From Chloroflexota bacterium (lineage in GTDB: Bacteria; Chloroflexota; Anaerolineae; Promineifilales; Promineifilaceae): DNA of 8,436 bases. Of this stretch, positions 5,982-8,436 are shown piece by piece (positions within the stretch are counted from its first letter, which is position 1; each line of letters opens with the position of its first letter). The stretch covers positions 1 to 8,436 of the forward strand of contig QQUD01000587.1 in assembly GCA_008501785.1 (NCBI GenBank). The letters are read 5' to 3'. The position numbers and the translations under genes were made by a program. The notes under the pieces are model-generated. The model had not been told where the DNA came from. It searched no databases and worked only from the letters and a program-made list of their open reading frames with translations.

Positions 5982-6635
5982 ATGAGCAAACAATTGCAAA
6001 AACCATCTCCAAAATACTTATCTGCCATCCTATCACGATTAGAAAAAATGCACCCCGATGCCCATTGTGAGCTAAATTATGAAACACCGCACCAACTGCT
6101 AGTTGCCACCATACTATCTGCCCAATGCACCGACCAGCGCGTCAACATAGTAACGCCTCCGCTGTTTGCCACATACCAAACACCAGCAGATTTTGCCGCA
6201 GCCAACCGCACCGAGCTAGAAGAATTGATTCGCTCAACGGGCTTTTTTCGGCAAAAGGCGCGTTTTATTCAAGAATCGGCGCATACGATTGTGCATGAAC
6301 ACGGTGGTGAAATACCGCAAGAGATGGATAGTTTACTCAAGCTAACCGGCGTGGCACGAAAAACGGCCAACGTTGTTTTAGGCGAGATTTACGGCATTGC
6401 AGATGGCATTACTGTCGATACGCATGTCAAACGCATTGCACATAAATTAGGCCTCACCAGCACAAACAAAGACCCAGTCAAAGTTGAAAAAGAATTAATG
6501 ACACTCATTCCGCAATCACACTGGATTCAGATTTCTCATCTGCTCGTTTTTCATGGCCGCCGCATCTGCAAAGCCCGTCGCCCCGACTGCTCTAACTGTC
6601 CATTAAACGATCTCTGCCCATCAGCAGAGCCATAA
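5982..6635 (+). CDS. nth: Endonuclease III, DNA glycosylase/AP lyase
   Basis: The 217-residue protein is a full-length endonuclease III, the base-excision-repair enzyme that removes oxidised pyrimidines and cleaves the abasic site by beta-elimination. It has LVATILSAQCTDQRVN (40-55), the helix-hairpin-helix LTGVARKTANVVL (121-133) with catalytic lysine K127, and VDTHV (145-149) with catalytic aspartate D146. The C-terminal iron-sulphur motif is C196-x6-C203-x2-C206-x5-C212, binding one [4Fe-4S] cluster. These match E. coli Nth K120, D138 and its four cysteines. The N-terminus is a few residues longer than in E. coli. The ATG at 5982 lacks a Shine-Dalgarno sequence. The gene is divergent from the debranching enzyme gene and followed by hairpin repeats. 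It holds no exact AACGGCCGTT, although AAACGGCC occurs at 6361-6368. Confidence 0.96.
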   Translation: MSKQLQKPSPKYLSAILSRLEKMHPDAHCELNYETPHQLLVATILSAQCTDQRVNIVTPPLFATYQTPADFAAANRTELEELIRSTGFFRQKARFIQESAHTIVHEHGGEIPQEMDSLLKLTGVARKTANVVLGEIYGIADGITVDTHVKRIAHKLGLTSTNKDPVKVEKELMTLIPQSHWIQISHLLVFHGRRICKARRPDCSNCPLNDLCPSAEP

Positions 6636-6680
6636 AGTGTATAAGGCCCACGATCCTGTCCCGTCCTGAAAGTCGTAAAA

Positions 6681-6695
6681 CAAAACGCTGTTTTG
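6681..6695. repeat. Small hairpin CAAAAC-GCT-GTTTTG
   Basis: A perfect 6-bp inverted repeat with loop GCT lies 46 bases after the nth stop. Read on the minus strand it is followed by TTTT, but no minus-strand gene ends here. On the plus strand CTCCCCC follows, so it is a poor terminator for nth. It shares the centre ACGCTGT with the next hairpin. Confidence 0.55.
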
Positions 6696-6702
6696 CTCCC
6701 CC

Positions 6703-6723
6703 GGTCAAGACGCTGTCTTGACC
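6703..6723. repeat. Hairpin GGTCAAGAC-GCT-GTCTTGACC
   Basis: A perfect 9-bp inverted repeat with loop GCT lies 25 bases (centre to centre) from a similar hairpin. The identical loop and the ACGCTGT core in both, with different outer arms kept complementary, suggest a repeat family under selection for folding. It may help end or stabilise the nth transcript, but no U-run follows. Confidence 0.65.
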
Positions 6724-6804
6724 TACGATCATTATAGATTTTCATCTGACATGATGCCGTGCAACGACATGTTTTGGGGATCAGCAAAAAGTTTTCAGAA
6801 ACCT

Positions 6805-6849
6805 TAAACGCAGATTAAGAAGATTTAGGACGAAAATTAAGAAGATTAA
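6805..6849. repeat. A-rich direct repeat with ATTAAGAAGATT units
   Basis: ATTAAGAAGATT occurs at 6814-6825 and again at 6836-6847, a 22-base period. The left copy sits within TAAACGCAGATTAAGAAG. The segment TTAAATCTGTGT at 6863-6874 is an imperfect reverse complement of ACGCAGATTAA (6808-6818), so the whole may be one inverted-repeat element. A related copy lies at 2684-2703. Confidence 0.5.
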
Positions 6850-6969
6850 TTTCAATTTCCTCTTAAATCTGTGTCATTTGTAGTGGTATGCCACGCTCGC
6901 AAAACCCCCTATGCGAAATACCCTCCTATGAGGATTGAAAAAGAATTTGGTTCATTTTTTTATATGGAA

Positions 6970-6998
6970 TAAACAAAATGTGACCCTATTGGTATAAT
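6970..6998 (+). promoter_or_regulatory. Promoter of the ribA-ribD fusion gene
   Basis: TAAACA (6970-6975), a 17-base spacer and a perfect TATAAT (6993-6998) preceded by TGG give an extended -10 promoter, the best in the window. The start would be near 7005, leaving a 5' leader of about 67 bases, too short for an FMN riboswitch and without its conserved sequence. Confidence 0.6.
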
Positions 6999-7041
6999 AA
7001 TTAATCTGTACCGAGGGAAAGGACACTTTTTACACAGCAAT

Positions 7042-7065
7042 ATGTTGAACACACTGCAATCATAG
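7042..7065 (+). other. Seven-codon upstream open reading frame in the ribA leader
   Basis: ATG at 7042 opens MLNTLQS and stops with TAG at 7063-7065, six bases before the ribA ATG and in the same frame. It shows that the ribA frame cannot start further upstream. Its nearest GGA (7020-7022) is about 19 bases before the ATG, too far for a good ribosome-binding site. Translation of this mini-ORF is therefore doubtful. Confidence 0.25.
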
Positions 7066-7071
7066 CAAAAT

Positions 7072-8436
7072 ATGACTCAAATAACTGTAGAGAAAAAGAC
7101 GTGTGCCCGCATTCCAACAGAGGCTGGCGAATTTCAACTTTGTTATTTTAAAAACAATCAAGATAGCAAAGAACATCTCGCCCTCATATTCGGTGACATC
7201 ACGCAAACATCACCTATTCTCACACGCATCCATTCAGAATGTTTTACGGGAGATGTACTGGGTTCAAGGCGGTGTGATTGCGGTCCACAACTGCAAAGCG
7301 CGATGGAGATGATTGCTGCAGAAGGACGGGGGGTGATTGTTTATTTGCGGCAAGAGGGGCGCGGCATTGGGCTGTTAGACAAGCTGCGTGCTTATAATTT
7401 GCAAGATTTAGGCTATGACACAATTGATGCAAATTTGTTGTTAGGTCATCAAGCCGATGCGCGTGATTACACAATTGCCGCGCTCATTTTGCAAGAATTG
7501 AGGATTGAATCGCTGCGCTTAATCACCAACAATCCTGTAAAAATTGAAAGCCTGGAGCAGCTTGGCGTTGCAGTGGCGGAGCGGGTTTCGATTCAAACGG
7601 CCGTTCACGCCGACAATAAAGTATACCTCTCGACCAAAGTATCCCGAATGCGCCATCTGTTGCATATCAATGAGGGTGAAAATGGCACAATGAACGGCCG
7701 TTCAGACGATCATTCGGCTGGGGGAAACGGCCGTTTACAACCAACCCTCTTGCCAACACCCCACCTGACACCACATCCAACCCGTCCGGCTGTTACCTTG
7801 AGCTATGCTCAAAGTTTAGACGGGTCAATCACTGCCAAACGCGGCCAACCAACAGCTATCAGCGGCGATGCATCTATGAAACTGACCCATCAGCTTCGCG
7901 CCAGCCACGATGCCATTTTGGTGGGAATTGGCACAGTTCTGGCAGATAACCCACGCCTCAACGTGCGCCTGGCAGAAGGCAGCGATCCACAGCCCATCAT
8001 TTTAGACACTGAGCTGCGTTTCCCACTTGATGCGCGTCTGCTGCAAAACAAACGCTGTCCGTGGATTGCCACATCTGCCCACGCATCACAAGCGAAACAA
8101 TCTGCGCTGGAGGCTACCGGAGCCAAGGTGCTGCGCTTTCCTGTCAACGAGCAAGGACATGTTGATCTGACGACTGTATTGGCTAAATTAGCAGATGCAC
8201 ACATTCACAGTGTCATGGTTGAGGGTGGCGCACAGATAATCACAGCTTTTCTAAATTTGCAGCTTGTGGATCGGGTTGTACTCACGATTGCACCCAAGTT
8301 TATCGGAGGGTATCATGCGGTGGGAGCGATGTCGGGAAACGGCCGTTTACACCCCCACTTGATCAACACACACACCACCCAAATGGGCGATGATTTGATT
8401 GTCTTTGGTGATGCCGTTTGGCCTGAAGCAGCAAAT
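7072..8436 (+). CDS. ribA: GTP cyclohydrolase II fused to RibD-type pyrimidine reductase, 3' end beyond window
   Basis: The frame gives 455 residues and is still open at the window end. Residues 1-200 are RibA: HSECFTGDVLGSRRCDCG (54-71) gives zinc ligands C57, C68 and C70, YLRQEGRGIGLLDKLRAY (91-108) includes Y108, and ADARDY (128-133) holds D129 and R131. These correspond to E. coli Y105, D126 and R128. TNNPVKIESL (152-161) also fits. It converts GTP to 2,5-diamino-6-ribosylamino-4(3H)-pyrimidinone 5'-phosphate. A linker (about 201-238) follows. Residues about 239-450 are the RibD C-terminal reductase (PF01872): VTLSYAQSLDGSIT, RASHDAILVGIGTVLADNPRL, VMVEGGAQIITAFL and APKFIGG. The final MGDDLIVFG implies the stop is close. 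The RibD deaminase domain is absent, so another protein must supply it. There is no Shine-Dalgarno; an in-frame TAG at 7063 supports the ATG at 7072. The fusion could skip one pathway step, or the reductase half could serve another substrate. Confidence 0.92.
   Translation, partial: MTQITVEKKTCARIPTEAGEFQLCYFKNNQDSKEHLALIFGDITQTSPILTRIHSECFTGDVLGSRRCDCGPQLQSAMEMIAAEGRGVIVYLRQEGRGIGLLDKLRAYNLQDLGYDTIDANLLLGHQADARDYTIAALILQELRIESLRLITNNPVKIESLEQLGVAVAERVSIQTAVHADNKVYLSTKVSRMRHLLHINEGENGTMNGRSDDHSAGGNGRLQPTLLPTPHLTPHPTRPAVTLSYAQSLDGSITAKRGQPTAISGDASMKLTHQLRASHDAILVGIGTVLADNPRLNVRLAEGSDPQPIILDTELRFPLDARLLQNKRCPWIATSAHASQAKQSALEATGAKVLRFPVNEQGHVDLTTVLAKLADAHIHSVMVEGGAQIITAFLNLQLVDRVVLTIAPKFIGGYHAVGAMSGNGRLHPHLINTHTTQMGDDLIVFGDAVWPEAAN
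7596..7605. repeat. AACGGCCGTT palindrome, copy 7
   Basis: Exact copy in the RibA domain, read as Thr-Ala-Val (176-178), in the variable stretch after the conserved GVAVAERV segment. Confidence 0.9.
7693..7702. repeat. AACGGCCGTT palindrome, copy 8
   Basis: Exact copy in the linker between RibA and the reductase domain, extended by TG and CA to a perfect 14-bp palindrome (7691-7704); read as Asn-Gly-Arg (208-210). Confidence 0.9.
7726..7735. repeat. AACGGCCGTT palindrome, copy 9
   Basis: Exact copy 33 bases (11 codons) after copy 8 in the same linker and the same frame, read as Asn-Gly-Arg (219-221); flanks extend it to a 12-bp palindrome. Confidence 0.9.
8338..8347. repeat. AACGGCCGTT palindrome, copy 10
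   Basis: Exact copy near the end of the reductase domain, read as Asn-Gly-Arg (423-425), in a loop-like segment between APKFIGG and the final strand; a 12-bp palindrome with its flanks. Confidence 0.9.

Larger units (their letters stand above)
6636..7071. other. Repeat-rich intergenic region between nth and ribA, no gene supported
   Basis: It contains two small hairpins with a shared centre (6681-6695, 6703-6723), an A-rich repeat pair (6805-6849) with an imperfect inverted partner near 6863-6874, short palindromes such as CCTC/GAGG around 6923-6933, and the promoter of the downstream gene (6970-6998). Open frames here are short, cross repeats and match nothing I recognise. No FMN riboswitch could be recognised ahead of the riboflavin gene. 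Confidence 0.6.

Noticed and set aside
6921..6940. CCCTCCTATGAGGATTGAAA resembles the 3' end of some CRISPR repeats (palindrome then ATTGAAA).
   Set aside because: Only one copy exists, with no spacers or cas genes nearby, so no array can be claimed.
6999..7071. Possible FMN riboswitch before the riboflavin gene.
   Set aside because: The leader is only about 67 bases and lacks the conserved RFN sequence blocks.

Overview
The window looks like chromosomal DNA of an environmental bacterium of moderate GC content (close to half, judged by eye). The best guess is a member of the Chloroflexota (Anaerolineae-like). That guess rests on gene types (a DM13 protein, a GH133 debranching enzyme, paired cyclic-nucleotide-binding domains, a GHL10 protein with a YLPLV segment just after its signal peptide) and on intergenic DNA full of short palindromes and tandem repeats. 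It is an inference; no rRNA or other taxonomic marker is present. I see no tRNA, rRNA, CRISPR array, transposase or phage gene.

Layout: (1) 1-455, minus: 5' part of an exported GHL10 glycoside-hydrolase-like protein, cut by the window edge. (2) 456-861: divergent intergenic region with a GATCGT-rich inverted repeat and a TATAAT box directly before the next gene. (3) 862-1866, plus: metallo-beta-lactamase-fold hydrolase. (4) 1899-2573, minus: membrane-anchored DM13 protein. (5) 2574-2785: heptanucleotide tandem repeat and a 16-bp perfect inverted repeat. (6) 2786-3574, minus: double cyclic-nucleotide-binding protein. (7) 3804-5786, minus: amylo-alpha-1,6-glucosidase-type glycogen debranching enzyme. 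(8) 5787-5981: divergent promoter region. (9) 5982-6635, plus: endonuclease III (nth). (10) 6636-7071: repeat-rich intergenic DNA ending in a good sigma-70-type promoter. (11) 7072-8436, plus, open at the window end: fusion of GTP cyclohydrolase II (RibA) with the reductase half of RibD, for riboflavin synthesis.

The genes do not form one pathway. They are mostly single housekeeping or accessory units, each with its own promoter signal: base-excision repair, riboflavin synthesis, glycogen breakdown, small-molecule sensing, and extracytoplasmic proteins. All four minus-strand genes have a Shine-Dalgarno-like sequence. All three plus-strand genes lack one, and two of those have promoter-like sequence almost touching the ATG, suggesting leaderless or near-leaderless mRNAs.

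The most striking signal is not a gene. The 10-bp palindrome AACGGCCGTT occurs ten times exactly in 8.4 kb, about 0.01 expected by chance, with four more sites sharing the CGGCCG core. Nine exact copies lie inside genes, read either as Thr-Ala-Val or Asn-Gly-Arg. It behaves like the highly iterated palindrome HIP1 of cyanobacteria, but with a different sequence. The window also holds several other short structured repeat types.
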